In this document: positions 22,070 to 36,868 of the stretch, piece by piece
Position numbering within the stretch: position 1 is the stretch's first letter
Layout of the letters: each line of letters starts with the position of its first letter
Assembly (NCBI RefSeq): GCF_025997855.1
Contig: NZ_AP026560.1
Coordinates: 297,501-361,500 of the forward strand
DNA length: 64,000 bases
Direction: 5' to 3'
Source: Deinococcus aetherius
GTDB taxonomy: Bacteria > Deinococcota > Deinococci > Deinococcales > Deinococcaceae
Position numbers and translations under genes: made by a program
Notes under the pieces: generated by a model
The model's input: only the letters and a program-made list of their open reading frames with translations
Database searches by the model: none
Told to the model about the DNA's origin: nothing

Positions 22070-22987
22070 ATGACCTGGCAGGACGAGCCCACCTTAGAGC
22101 GCCTCAACGGCGCGGACCTGTATTTCGAGGTGACCGGCCCGGAAGACCCGCCGCCGGGCGAGCCGACCGTCGTCTTCCTGCACGGCGGCCCCGGTTACAA
22201 CTCCTACGCCTTCCGCACTCTCTTCGGCGAGCGGCTCGAAGACCGCCGCGTCGTGTACCTCGACCAGCGCGGCTCGGGGCGCAGCGGAGCCCTCGCCGAC
22301 ACCGATCAAGGCGGCGACACCCTCGATCTCGACACCCTGGTCGCTGACGTGGAGGCCGTGCGGGAATATCTGGGGGCCGAAAGCATCGTGCCGCTGGGGC
22401 ACGGCTTCGGCGCCCTCGTCGCGCTGGAGTACGCCCGGCGCTGGCCGACCCGCACGGCGCGCGTGGTCGTCGTCAACCCCTGGCTTCACTTCCCGGAGCT
22501 GGCCCTGACCCTGCTCGCGGAGGCGAGCGCCCGGCGGGGCGTGCCCCTCGACGACCCGGCGGCTGAGGTGCGTGCCCGGACGCCGGAAGGCGAGTACGCC
22601 CCGGTGGGGGAGGCACGGGTGGAGGCGGCCTTTGGGCTCCTCAACGCCCGCGACCTGCTGAACACCCTGCAATTCCGCGACGCCGCGAGCCGGATGCGCC
22701 AGGAGTTCGCCGACGCCGAGGGGCAACTCGTGGGCGGCGGTGAGGTGCAAGAAGCCCTTGTGAACCAGGGCCTGTGGGAGTTCGAGTACCCGCCCTTCCT
22801 GGCCGAACTGCGCCGCCCCGTCTTCGTGATCGCCGGGGTCCACGACCGCACGAGCTACCCCGAGCAGGTCCAGTGGCTCGCCGACCTCGCGGATGCCGAC
22901 GTGACCGTTCTCGACGCCGGGCACTACCCCTGGCTCGACGACGAGGACGCCTTCGCCGAGGCGCTGGAGGAGGCCCTGACACGCTGA
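22070..22987 (+). CDS. alpha/beta hydrolase (proline iminopeptidase-like) lacking the nucleophile
   Basis: 305 aa with the fold's landmarks: oxyanion HGGPGYNSYAF, YLDQRGSGRSG, acid in IAGVHDRTSYPEQ and His in DAGHYPWLDD. The nucleophile elbow, normally GxSxG, reads GHGFGAL (about residue 114), i.e. Gly replaces Ser. Either the protein is a non-catalytic relative or it uses another chemistry. Leaderless: TACAAT 6 nt before ATG. Confidence 0.85.
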   Translation: MTWQDEPTLERLNGADLYFEVTGPEDPPPGEPTVVFLHGGPGYNSYAFRTLFGERLEDRRVVYLDQRGSGRSGALADTDQGGDTLDLDTLVADVEAVREYLGAESIVPLGHGFGALVALEYARRWPTRTARVVVVNPWLHFPELALTLLAEASARRGVPLDDPAAEVRARTPEGEYAPVGEARVEAAFGLLNARDLLNTLQFRDAASRMRQEFADAEGQLVGGGEVQEALVNQGLWEFEYPPFLAELRRPVFVIAGVHDRTSYPEQVQWLADLADADVTVLDAGHYPWLDDEDAFAEALEEALTR

Positions 22988-23058
22988 GGCGGGTGCGGGC
23001 GGGGCCTTTTCCTGCGCCGCCCACACCACACCGGCCCGTCTGTGCCGTACCCTGGCGC

Positions 23059-23250
23059 ATGACCCAGATTCCAGGCGGCGCGCACGGCGAGGAAACGCAG
23101 GGCGAGCGGGGCCGGGGTGAGGTCGTCATCAGCGGCGTGGACACCGGACCGGAGGGTGACGAGCGCCAGAACCTGACGCCGACGGAGGACCACGCCCGCT
23201 TCCAGCCGGTCGCTCATCCCGCTCTGGAACCCGACAACGAGGACGGCTGA
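23059..23250 (+). CDS. small hydrophilic protein, unknown
   Basis: 63 aa (MTQIPGGAHGEETQG...), rich in Gly, Glu and Asp, likely disordered. TACCCT lies 5 nt before the ATG, supporting expression from a leaderless promoter. Confidence 0.5.
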   Translation: MTQIPGGAHGEETQGERGRGEVVISGVDTGPEGDERQNLTPTEDHARFQPVAHPALEPDNEDG

Positions 23251-23267
23251 GGGTCAGAGGCAGCGGC

Positions 23268-23294
23268 AAGAAAAAACCGCCCGGCGGGGGCGGT
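23268..23294 (-). terminator. intrinsic terminator of the small basic-protein gene
   Basis: On the minus strand ACCGCCC-ccgcc-GGGCGGT is followed by TTTTTTC. Confidence 0.8.
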
Positions 23295-23342
23295 GGGCAC
23301 TTCAGCGGGGTGAACGAGGGGCTTTCACCCAGTCAGAGGTTG

Positions 23343-23501
23343 TTATTGACCCCTGTGGACCTGCTCCCATAAGAACCGGAAGACACTCCGGAGGAGGGAC
23401 ACCAGGCCGATCCACTCCTTCCACGCCTGGGGGCGCTTCTGTCGTTTCTTGGCCTTGCGTTTCTTCTGGGCGTGCGTTCTGGTAGACTTACGTTGCGGCA
23501 T
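23343..23501 (-). CDS. small basic protein, 52 aa, unknown
   Basis: MPQRKSTRTHAQKKRKAKKR then QKRPQAWKEW: a very basic first half resembling small ribosomal or RNA-binding proteins, then a hydrophobic/aromatic end (WIGLVSLLRSVFRFLW) that could be amphipathic. GGTGA lies a few nt before the ATG. It has its own strong terminator, which argues it is a real transcript. Confidence 0.5.
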   Translation of the reverse strand: MPQRKSTRTHAQKKRKAKKRQKRPQAWKEWIGLVSLLRSVFRFLWEQVHRGQ

Positions 23502-23739
23502 AAGTTCACCGGGCCGGACACCCTCTGATCCAGGGCGTCCGGCCACTTCCTTTCCCTTTTGAAAGGTGAGGTCGTGGGCTGACGTGCGCCCCGGTCGTTT
23601 CCCCGCTTGTCATGCTTCCCGCCCGTCACCGGACTCCCGGAGTGTACCGGACGGGCCGCGATACAATGGCTTATGCAACGCGCCCCCGTTCCTGGGTGAG
23701 CGCGCTTCCCATGCGGAACACAGCAAGGAGACACTGAAC

Positions 23740-24474
<735 letters not shown>

Positions 24475-24490
24475 GCGCAAGTTGAAAAGT

Positions 24491-24528
24491 CGCGGCTGGG
24501 CACGAGTTGTCGCCCAGCCGCGCTTTTT
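24491..24528 (+). terminator. yebC terminator
   Basis: CGCGGCTGGGC pairs perfectly with GCCCAGCCGCG and is followed by CTTTTTG. Confidence 0.92.
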
Positions 24529-24543
24529 GTAAGTTCCCGAATT

Positions 24544-25062
24544 TCAACGAAGTGGTGGAACGAACCAATCGCCGGAGGCCACCACTGCCCCATCCCATCC
24601 TGGTAACGACCGTAAGTCCATAAGCGACATGCTGAGCATCTTGAATCCCACTTGACTTGAACCGACCACGTCATGAGCCGCAGCACGTAGATAAAGCGAG
24701 CCGCAGGGCAAGGTGGTTAAGTCGTGGGTGATTCCGTCCACGACAGCAGCCTGAAATTTTTGAGGTAGGCCGGGGCGGCGGTAAGGCTCCTGGTATGGTG
24801 AAAGGGCGTCGACGACGGGTACAGGCAGGTGCAGGAGGAATACTGCCTCCCGATGCGGGACAAAGGTGCCGCCCAGCAGTCCGTAACGGTTCACGTTAAG
24901 CGGGAACCATTGACTCAGCGCCGCCGTTCGTTCCGAACAGAGTACATTTGCTGGGAACGTTATTGGCTCGGGGTCCACCGTTGTAAGCCTCTCGGTAGGC
25001 AGTTCGTCCAGCCAAACATCAACCTCACGTCCGTTCGGCGGCCAGCGCAGTTCGTACTTCAC
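24544..25062 (-). CDS. hypothetical protein, 172 aa, low GC
   Basis: [20 protein letters not shown]... with no motif I recognise. G+C is visibly lower than its neighbours (about 47% in 24601-24660). The GTG start overlaps the stop of the amidohydrolase as GTGA, so it is translated after that gene. The composition suggests recent acquisition, while the overlap suggests functional integration. Confidence 0.55.
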   Translation of the reverse strand: MKYELRWPPNGREVDVWLDELPTERLTTVDPEPITFPANVLCSERTAALSQWFPLNVNRYGLLGGTFVPHREAVFLLHLPVPVVDALSPYQEPYRRPGLPQKFQAAVVDGITHDLTTLPCGSLYLRAAAHDVVGSSQVGFKMLSMSLMDLRSLPGWDGAVVASGDWFVPPLR

Positions 25063-26585
25063 AGCACCAGCGCCCGCGCGTTCCCCCCCAGCCTATCCCA
25101 GAGGGTGAAGGCCGCCCGCGCCCCGGGCCGGATGATTCCCTCGTCGTCCCACCCGGCGGCGAGGGCGGGGCCGCGCGTGTGGGCCCACAGCACGTCCATC
25201 TCGGTCAGCGCCTCGTGCTGGGCGAGGGGGTGGCCCTCGTCGTCGCGGCGGGTGATCGCGGCGGCGAAGTTGGCGCGGTACTCGGGCGGGGCGACCGGCG
25301 CGTCCGACCCGAAGGCCAGGATCGCCCCGGCGTCCCGCAGGCTGCGGAAGGGGTAGCTCGTGCCGGCGAGGTGCGGCAGCAGGGAGCGGATGAGAGCCCC
25401 ATCCGCGTGCAGGTGGATGGGCTGCACTCCCGCCGCGATGCCCTGGAAGCGGGGGATGTCGTCCGGCCGAAGGTGCTGGGCGTGCTCGATCCGCAGGGGG
25501 ACGTTCTTCTGGGCGGCAAGGTCACGCAGATCGTCGTACGCGTCCAGCACCTCGGTATTCGCCCGGTCGCCGATGGCGTGGGTGACGGGCGAAAGGCCCA
25601 GCCGCAGCGCCTCCATGCCCAGGTCGCGGATGAGTTCGGGCGAGTCGAGTGGAATGCCCGTGCCGCTGCCGTCCGCGAAGCCGGGGGCGTGCAGCCAGGC
25701 GGTGCGGCTGCCGAGCGCCCCGTCCGCGAAGAACTTGACCCCGCCCCACTGGAAGAGGGCGCCTGGCCCCCCCCTGGGAACACTGTGTCCGACACCCAGG
25801 TCCCGCGCGTGCCCCAGCCGCTCGTGGGGGAGGCTGGCCCACACCCGCAACGGCAATTCTCCCCGCGTGGCGAGCGTTTGCAGGGCGCGCGGCGCCTCCG
25901 GGGACTCGAAGGCCATCGTGTGCGCGCTGACGTACCCGCGTGAGGCGAGGTCGTCCACCCCCGCCTTCGCCGCCCGCAGGTATTCGGCCTCGCTGGGGAC
26001 GGGCATCGCGTTCGCCACGAGTTCGGTCGCGTTCTCCAGCAGGGTGCCCAGGGGCCGGACGATCACCCCGCCCTCCGGGTCCGGGGTCGTTTCGGAGATG
26101 CCCGCCAGCCGCAGCGCGAGCGAATTCGCCCAGGCGAGGTGCAGGTCGCGCGAGTACAGCAGGACGGGGTGGTGGGGACTCACCTCGTCGAGGGCCCGGA
26201 CCGTGGGGTACTCGCCCAGCCCCAGTTCGCTCAGCAGGAAACCGCCGCCGCGAATCCACGTTCCGGCAGGAGTGTTGATCGCCCGTTGCAACACCCGCGC
26301 CTGCACCTCCGACACACTCCTTGCCCCATGCAGGCCGAGTTCGGAGAGCGAGAAGCCGTACGAAACGAGGTGGATGTGCGCGTCCGCCAGCCCCGGCGTC
26401 AGGATCAGGTCGCGGTGGTCGAGCACCCGGGCGCGCGGGGCGAGGGCTGAGACCTCCTCCCGTGTCCCGGCCGCGAGCACCCGGCCGCCGCCGACGAGGA
26501 CGGCCTGGGCTTCCGGCTGCGTGCTGTCGAGCGTCAGTGTCCGGGCGTGGAGGATCGTCAGTTCGGAGGCTGGGCGTCCGGTCAT
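25059..26585 (-). CDS. amidohydrolase family protein (YtcJ-like, amidohydrolase_3)
   Basis: 508-aa metal-dependent hydrolase. [16 protein letters not shown] carries the metal-binding Hx[28 protein letters not shown] and [12 protein letters not shown] hold the other metal ligands and the catalytic Asp. Such proteins hydrolyse amides or formamides of varied substrates. TAGGCT is 6 nt before the ATG (leaderless), overlapping a GGAGG. Confidence 0.9.
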   Translation of the reverse strand: MTGRPASELTILHARTLTLDSTQPEAQAVLVGGGRVLAAGTREEVSALAPRARVLDHRDLILTPGLADAHIHLVSYGFSLSELGLHGARSVSEVQARVLQRAINTPAGTWIRGGGFLLSELGLGEYPTVRALDEVSPHHPVLLYSRDLHLAWANSLALRLAGISETTPDPEGGVIVRPLGTLLENATELVANAMPVPSEAEYLRAAKAGVDDLASRGYVSAHTMAFESPEAPRALQTLATRGELPLRVWASLPHERLGHARDLGVGHSVPRGGPGALFQWGGVKFFADGALGSRTAWLHAPGFADGSGTGIPLDSPELIRDLGMEALRLGLSPVTHAIGDRANTEVLDAYDDLRDLAAQKNVPLRIEHAQHLRPDDIPRFQGIAAGVQPIHLHADGALIRSLLPHLAGTSYPFRSLRDAGAILAFGSDAPVAPPEYRANFAAAITRRDDEGHPLAQHEALTEMDVLWAHTRGPALAAGWDDEGIIRPGARAAFTLWDRLGGNARALVL

Positions 26586-26683
26586 GCCTCCAGCCTAGAC
26601 GAGTCGAGTGGTCGGGCAAAGGTCCGATGAAAAATGACGGGTTTTCCATCCATAATTCTCACGGACTGGTTAGACTGTCTTCC

Positions 26684-27718
<1,035 letters not shown>

Positions 27719-27844
27719 CGTTCCGGGCAGGCAGCGGGCGGGCGGAGTGGTAGGACCCGCCCGCCCGCGTGGGTCTCCCGATCCCCAACCGGACTTGACA
27801 ACCCTCTCACCCCTCCCCGGAGGCCCGGCCGCAGACTGCCGGTT

Positions 27845-28396
<552 letters not shown>

Positions 28397-28414
28397 GACG
28401 GAGTTTCTTCAGGG

Positions 28415-28441
28415 GCGAGGCTCGCGGCTTCGCCTCTTTTT
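28415..28441 (+). terminator. terminator after the Gly-rich protein gene
   Basis: GAGGC-tcgcggcttc-GCCTC followed by TTTTT. Confidence 0.7.
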
Positions 28442-28546
28442 GTCGTGCTTTGGACGGGAGAGGGGAAGGAACCTCAGCCATCCGGCGCACGCCCAAGCGT
28501 GTTGGTGGCGGATTTGCCGCCCACCCCCGCCGATATACTCTCCGCC

Positions 28547-31507
<2,961 letters not shown>

Positions 31508-31548
31508 CCCGCTGGAAACCGAGAACGGGCAGGGAGGGGGAGGAAGCT

Positions 31549-31576
31549 GGGGCCGGTGCTCCGGCTCCTTTCCTTT
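31549..31576 (+). terminator. alaS terminator
   Basis: GGGGCCGG-tgct-CCGGCTCC (one G-U pair) followed by TTTCCTTT. Confidence 0.7.
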
Positions 31577-31627
31577 GTCGTGCGGCCCGGGAGAGAGGGA
31601 CGCGCACGTTCTCCGATACCACCCCTC

Positions 31628-31999
31628 TTACGACAGCCCCAACTCCGCGCGTTCGGCCCGCGTCAGGCCGTGCACGACGAGAGCATGGCTGCCCGCCAGC
31701 AGCTCCCGCAGCAACGCGTCCGGCACCGTGCCGTCGAGAGTGACCGTCACCCAATGGCGCTTGTTGAGGTGATACCCGGTGGCAATGGCAGTGTACTCGG
31801 CGCGCAGTTCCTCGCCGCGTTTGGGCTTCACCTTGACGGACAGGCTCGGCGGGTCGGCGAGGATGTCGGTGAGGGCGTACATCTTGCCACTGCCGGACCC
31901 GCCCACCTTGAAGACCAGCGTGGTCTCGTCGAAGGGAAAGGTCTCCCGCGAGTGGGGAAGGGCCGCCGCCGCCGCTCGCAGCTCGCCGATAGAACGCAT
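31628..31999 (-). CDS. MmcQ/YjbR-family protein
   Basis: 123 aa from ATG 31999, with TATGCT 6 nt upstream (leaderless). The YjbR fold signatures are HSRETFPFDETTLVFKVGG, LSVKVKPKRGEELRAEY and HLNKRHWVTVTLDG. Members adopt a CyaY-like fold and some bind DNA; the role is not established. Confidence 0.88.
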   Translation of the reverse strand: MRSIGELRAAAAALPHSRETFPFDETTLVFKVGGSGSGKMYALTDILADPPSLSVKVKPKRGEELRAEYTAIATGYHLNKRHWVTVTLDGTVPDALLRELLAGSHALVVHGLTRAERAELGLS

Positions 32000-32160
32000 G
32001 GGGGTAGCATAGCCAGTTCCGGGAAGTGGCCGGTGGGCGTGGAGGGGGCCGGGCGGGAGCCCCGGCTCAAGGTTGGGAATAGGGAAAAGTAGCACTCATA
32101 AAAACCGAAAACCCCCTCCCAATCGCTATTTTTGGGCTCCGCCATTAAGGGAGCATAAAC

Positions 32161-32174
32161 CGGGACAGGTCCCG
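32161..32174. promoter_or_regulatory. inverted repeat upstream of the orphan response regulator
   Basis: CGGGACAGGTCCCG, a near-palindrome 64 bp before the start codon. Confidence 0.35.
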
Positions 32175-32237
32175 CGCGCCTCTCCCCGGCCCCTACGATG
32201 ACGGGAAACAGGCTCGCTGCCGGGAGAAGCACACCTC

Positions 32238-32906
<669 letters not shown>

Positions 32907-32942
32907 GGAAGCGGTCGGCTCTCAGCCGTCAGTGGTCAGCAG
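32907..32942 (+). repeat. TCAGC-type short intergenic repeat
   Basis: Directly after the stop: GGAAGCGGTCGGCTCTCAGC, then CGTCAGTGGTCAGC. Same type as 17278 and 50807. Confidence 0.6.
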
Positions 32943-33021
32943 GAGTGCCCCGGGGGAGTCCTCGGGGCGCCGTCGTTTCGGAATCTCCCCGGCCATGTGC
33001 CCGGCGTGCCGCAATGCGGGA

Positions 33022-33927
33022 ATGACCCTGCCCAACTCCACCCTCACCGCCATTCCCGGCTTTCGCGTGGGTCACTGGACCGACCCCGTGGGCTGCACGG
33101 GCTGCACGGTGATCCTCTGCCCCGACGCGGGCGCCGTCGCCTCGGCGAGCTTCCTGGGGCCCAGCCCGGGCACCCGCGAGGGGGTGCTGCTGTCCCCCGA
33201 GAAGAAGGTGGAGCGGGTCCACGCCCTGCTCCTGACGGGCGGCAGCGCCTTCGGCCTCGCGGCGGCGACGGGCGTGGTGCGGGTGCTCGAAGAACGCGGG
33301 GTCGGCCATCAGACCCCCTGGGCCCGCGTGCCCCTCGTCCCGACGGCGGTGGTCTACGACCTGGGGGTGGGCGATCCCAGGGCCCGCCCCGGCGAGCAGG
33401 AGGGCGAGGCGGCGGCCCGGTCGGCGTCGAACGCCCCGGTCGAGCGCGGGCGGGTGGGCGCGGGCACGGGCGCGACGGCGGGCAAGTACCTGGGGCAGGA
33501 GTTCACCGTGCCGGGGGGACTGGGCAGCGTGTGTGTGGAGCGGCACGGGGTCCGGGTGGGGGCGCTGGCGGTCGTCAACCCCATCGGGGACGTGCTCGAC
33601 GAGCGGGGCGGCGTGCTCGCCGGGCCGGGTGTGGGGCCGGGGGCGGTCGCCTTCACTCCCGGGGACGTGGAGAGCACAACCCTCGTCGCCGTCGCCACCG
33701 AGCACACGCTCACCAAGAACGACGCCCGCCGCCTCGCCGACGCCGCTCAGACCGCGTTGGGCCGGGTCATCCACCCCAGCCACACCTTCTGGGACGGGGA
33801 CAGCGCCTTCGTGCTGAGTTCGTGCGTCCTGCCGCCCGCCGACCCCATGCTGCTCGGCGCCCTCGTGCAGGAGGCCGTCTGCGCCTCAGTGCGCGACGCG
33901 GTGCGGAGGGCAAACGCAGGAGGCTGA
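33022..33927 (+). CDS. P1 family peptidase (DmpA/L-aminopeptidase-like)
   Basis: 301 aa; N-terminal nucleophile-type hydrolase that normally self-cleaves. LTAIPGFRVGHWTDPVGCTG, VLLLTGGSAFGLAAATGV-type motifs, GAGTGATAGKYLG and VGALAVVNPIGDV are family landmarks. The candidate nucleophile is a Thr/Ser in ESTTLVAVATEHTLTK. No Shine-Dalgarno is clear; the next in-frame methionine is far downstream, so 33022 is preferred. Confidence 0.88.
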   Translation: MTLPNSTLTAIPGFRVGHWTDPVGCTGCTVILCPDAGAVASASFLGPSPGTREGVLLSPEKKVERVHALLLTGGSAFGLAAATGVVRVLEERGVGHQTPWARVPLVPTAVVYDLGVGDPRARPGEQEGEAAARSASNAPVERGRVGAGTGATAGKYLGQEFTVPGGLGSVCVERHGVRVGALAVVNPIGDVLDERGGVLAGPGVGPGAVAFTPGDVESTTLVAVATEHTLTKNDARRLADAAQTALGRVIHPSHTFWDGDSAFVLSSCVLPPADPMLLGALVQEAVCASVRDAVRRANAGG

Positions 33928-33930
33928 TCT

Positions 33931-34845
33931 TCACCCGTTGAGCGCGAGGTCATCCAGCAGCGAGGGCACCCACCGCTCCTTCTGGGCGCGGACCTCCGGG
34001 TTAACGCTCCCGTACACCCACTCCAGAAAGGCCGTTCCCGTGGCGACGCCGAACACCTCTGCCGCTTCCCCTGGGAAGGGCCGCCCCGATTCCGCCGCAT
34101 AGCCCTCCCGGTAGGCCGCCGTCAACGCTGGGGCGTCCGGGTAGTCGAGCAATTCCCTCTCGGTGAGCGCGAGGTCGAAGGCGGGATGAGCCACGGCACA
34201 CCCGTCGAAGTCGAGCACGGCGACTTGGCCGTCCGGGGTCAGTAGCACATTGCCGAAGTGCAGGTCCGAGTGGATGACCCGCGCTGCTGGCGCGTGTGCT
34301 TCCATGAACGCAGCGGTCCGCTCCACCGCGAGCGCGCACCGCCTTTGGTCAGCCTCGCTGAGATAACGTGGGGCCTCATCTCTCCACCACGTACGCAGCC
34401 AAGTCGTGTCATACACAGGGCCGCCCCAGTTCTGGGGAGGACGGAAGTCGAGCGCGTGGAGGCGGGCCGTTTCCCGCCCCAACTTTCGCACGAGGTCGGC
34501 GGTCACCGGACGAGGAGCCTCCCCATCCACCCAGGTCGAGAGGACAGTCCAGCGCGGCGTTTCGTCGGGCAGGATCAGGGCGCGGGCCGCCTCACGGCGA
34601 GGAACGGTCAAGCCTGCCCCAGCAGCGGCATTTTGGAAAGCGCTCACCTCCGTAAGCCGTGTTGCCACTGTCCCCGCCGTGCAGACGCGCAGGCTTACTG
34701 GGCCAGCCGGTGTGTCCACCCGTGCCACGACGTCTCCCAGCCTACGGAGAACCGTGAAGGCTGAATTGCTGAGGCTGTACAACGGGAGGGCGAGGCGAAT
34801 CAGGTCGGCAGGTTCCATGACCGCAGTCTCGCCGCCGAGCGTCAC
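33931..34845 (-). CDS. APH-family phosphotransferase
   Basis: 304 aa. Kinase-like fold with the catalytic loop RVIHSDLHFGNVLL (HxDxxxxN) and metal-binding VAVLDFDGCA, as in aminoglycoside and homoserine kinases. GTG 34845 has GGAGG 5 nt upstream; ATG 34818 is an alternative. Substrate unknown; many chromosomal members are not resistance genes. Confidence 0.85.
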   Translation of the reverse strand: MTLGGETAVMEPADLIRLALPLYSLSNSAFTVLRRLGDVVARVDTPAGPVSLRVCTAGTVATRLTEVSAFQNAAAGAGLTVPRREAARALILPDETPRWTVLSTWVDGEAPRPVTADLVRKLGRETARLHALDFRPPQNWGGPVYDTTWLRTWWRDEAPRYLSEADQRRCALAVERTAAFMEAHAPAARVIHSDLHFGNVLLTPDGQVAVLDFDGCAVAHPAFDLALTERELLDYPDAPALTAAYREGYAAESGRPFPGEAAEVFGVATGTAFLEWVYGSVNPEVRAQKERWVPSLLDDLALNG

Positions 34846-34876
34846 CTACGCCTCCGCGTGATGGCGGAGGAGAGCT

Positions 34877-35617
34877 TCAATCCCACACGAACGTCAGCCG
34901 CGCCCCCACCACCGCAAACCCGGCGCGTCGCACGTTGCGTTCGCTGCCGCTCCCCGGCGTCACGAACACGCTGGCGAGGTCGGCCCCCAGGCGGGCGGCC
35001 AGATAGAGCCTTGCGGCGAGGAGGGCCGTCTGCACCCCCCGGCCCCGGAACTCAGGCAGGGTGGAGGTCCCGTAGAGCGCGGCCACGCCTTCGGTCACAC
35101 TCAGGGCGGCGGTCCCGGCGGGCTGCCCGTCTACCTCGGCCACCAGCCGCCGGGTTCCAGCGGCATGGGCCACGCAGTGCATGATCGCCCCCGTGCCCGG
35201 CCCGAACCCGCGTGCGGAGAGGTCGGCCCAAAGCTCCGGGTCAGGTTCCTCGCGGACGGTGGGGGCAGGAGCGGGCGGCAGGGCGGTCAGATCGCGCGTG
35301 TAGACGTGCAGAACGTGGTCCAGCGCGTACCCCCTCGCCCTCAGCAGCGGGAGCAGGGGCGGGGCGGCGTGCGAGAGGACGTGCAGCGTCGCAGGCTGCC
35401 TGTGCTCGGCGCTGAAGGCCTCGAAGGCGTCCAGATCGGCTTCCGTCAGCCCCTCCGTGCCGTCGTGCCAGGCGGTGTCCACGGGCAGGTCCGGCCCGGC
35501 GTGGACGGCGACGAGGGGGCCGAAGCGGGCCACGGCGCCCTCCCGGCCGTAGCGGGCGTGCCCCGCCGCCTCCGCGCGGGCGAGGCGGGGCAGGAGGTCG
35601 GGGGGCGGGGCAGACAT
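34877..35617 (-). CDS. GNAT acetyltransferase
   Basis: 246 aa with the GNAT core at the C-terminal half: RLVAEVDGQPAGTAALSVTE, STLPEFRGRGVQTALLAARL (acetyl-CoA loop) and GSGSERNVRRAGFAVV. The N-terminal ~130 residues form a divergent extra region, possibly a degenerate second GNAT fold. TACGCT 6 nt before ATG (leaderless). Confidence 0.85.
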   Translation of the reverse strand: MSAPPPDLLPRLARAEAAGHARYGREGAVARFGPLVAVHAGPDLPVDTAWHDGTEGLTEADLDAFEAFSAEHRQPATLHVLSHAAPPLLPLLRARGYALDHVLHVYTRDLTALPPAPAPTVREEPDPELWADLSARGFGPGTGAIMHCVAHAAGTRRLVAEVDGQPAGTAALSVTEGVAALYGTSTLPEFRGRGVQTALLAARLYLAARLGADLASVFVTPGSGSERNVRRAGFAVVGARLTFVWD

Positions 35618-35688
35618 GGCCCCAGCGTACCCGGCGCGTCCCCGCCGGGGCCCGTGACCGATGCGCCCCGATGTGGGATACTCCCCGT

Positions 35689-36045
35689 GTGAACCTTCAC
35701 GCTGCGGCCTCGCGTATTGGCTTCTGTCTGATGGCCCTGCTCCCGGTGGGCGGCCCGGCGTTCGCCGACGGTGCGCCCGGCCTCGCCTCGGCGGGCGGCG
35801 ACCGGGTGATCGAGCGGGTCGTCTTCCGCTGCCAGGGCGGCATTCGCGTGCAGGTCACCCGGATGCCGAACCGTGCCCTGGTGCAGTTCGCCGGGCAGAC
35901 GCGGGTGCTGAACCAGGCGGACGGCGTGGGCGGCGTGCGCTACCGCAGCGGCGGCTTCGCCTGGGTCAACAATGGGAAGGTCGCCTACATGAAGAACACC
36001 CGCAGCGGCGAACTGCCCGTCAGCGGCTGCGTGCGCGTCAACTAA
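35689..36045 (+). CDS. secreted MliC-like (C-type lysozyme inhibitor-like) protein, copy 1
   Basis: 118 aa from GTG 35689, 6 nt after GATACT. A signal peptide (LMALLPVGGPAFADG) is followed by a compact beta domain: VVFRCQGGIRVQVT, ALVQFAGQTRVL, YRSGGFAWVNNGKVAYM and a second Cys in VSGCVRV that likely forms a disulfide with the first. The pattern resembles MliC/PliC lysozyme inhibitors. Paralogue lies next to it. Confidence 0.65.
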   Translation: MNLHAAASRIGFCLMALLPVGGPAFADGAPGLASAGGDRVIERVVFRCQGGIRVQVTRMPNRALVQFAGQTRVLNQADGVGGVRYRSGGFAWVNNGKVAYMKNTRSGELPVSGCVRVN

Positions 36046-36149
36046 GGCGCAGGGGACCGCGCGTCCCCGTCGCGGGCAGGTCGCCTCCATGAGCCTGCCC
36101 GCAACTTCCCCTGTTGAGCGGCGCTCATCCGGTGTGAAATACTCGGCTT

Positions 36150-36509
36150 ATGACTTCTTTCGCCGCGTTCCTCCGTGTTGGCTTGCTGCCGGTGGCCCTG
36201 CTTTCAGTCGGCGGGACGGCCCTCGCCGACGGTGGCCCCGCCGTCGCCTCCTCGGCGGGCGGAGACCAGGTGCTCGGGCGGGCCACCTTCCGCTGCCAGG
36301 GGGGCATTCGCGTGCAGGTGACGCTGCTGCCCGACCGGGCCCGGGTGGAGTTCGCCGGTCAGACGCGGGTCCTGAGTCAAGCGGACGGAGCGGGGGGCGT
36401 GCTGTACCAGGGCGGCGGCTTCGCCTGGGTCAGCAACGGCGGGGTCGCCTCCATGAAGGAGACCCGCAGCGGCAGGCTCGCCCTGAGAGGTTGTGTGCAG
36501 GTCAACTGA
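36150..36509 (+). CDS. secreted MliC-like protein, copy 2
   Basis: 119 aa, tandem paralogue of the preceding gene (TFRCQGGIRVQVT, FAGQTRVLSQADG, GGFAWVSNGG, LRGCVQVN). AATACT lies 6 nt before the ATG, so each copy has its own leaderless promoter. A role against host or competitor lysozyme, or in peptidoglycan binding, is inferred only. Confidence 0.65.
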   Translation: MTSFAAFLRVGLLPVALLSVGGTALADGGPAVASSAGGDQVLGRATFRCQGGIRVQVTLLPDRARVEFAGQTRVLSQADGAGGVLYQGGGFAWVSNGGVASMKETRSGRLALRGCVQVN

Positions 36510-36771
36510 ACCTGCGACCGATTGTGGGAGACCCTGGTCGAAAACCCAAGTGCCTTCGCTGGACAGGCTCCAACCGGGCGAAAGGAGGCCGTCTGCGCTG
36601 GACGCTCTCGTTGGGGAACAGGCACGGCGGCCGCTTTTCTTGAAAGCACTCGTCTTGAAAGCGCTCGCCGTTCCCGACGCGGATTGCGCGGGGGCTACTT
36701 CCGGCCGGAGCCTGAACCGGGGTTGGAAAACGGCGTCCTGGCCCTGGCTTTCCGGACCTTCGCCCGATTCC

Positions 36772-36844
36772 GATGCATAAGTTTGACAGCCACTGCATCC
36801 CACGCTATTCTTTCCTCATCACCGCCTGAGAGGCGGGTTTTTTT
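36772..36844 (+). ncRNA. promoter-terminator cassette, copy 1
   Basis: GATGCATA, then TTGACA (36783-36788), a 17-nt spacer ending ATCCCACGC, TATTCT (36806-36811), CTTTCCTCATCA, a CCGCCT-gag-AGGCGG hairpin and seven Ts. Transcription from about 36818 would give an RNA under 30 nt, essentially the hairpin. Strongly similar to 40551-40624. The preceding 262 bp (36510-36771) hold a 15-nt tandem repeat (CTTGAAAGCRCTCGT, near 36640-36669) and no convincing gene. Confidence 0.6.
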
Positions 36845-36868
36845 CTACGACGGCAAAGGGGGCTTGAG
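36845..36868 (+). repeat. IS left terminal inverted repeat
   Basis: CTACGACGGCAAAGGGGGCT plus TGAG; pairs with 38493-38516. Confidence 0.9.
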
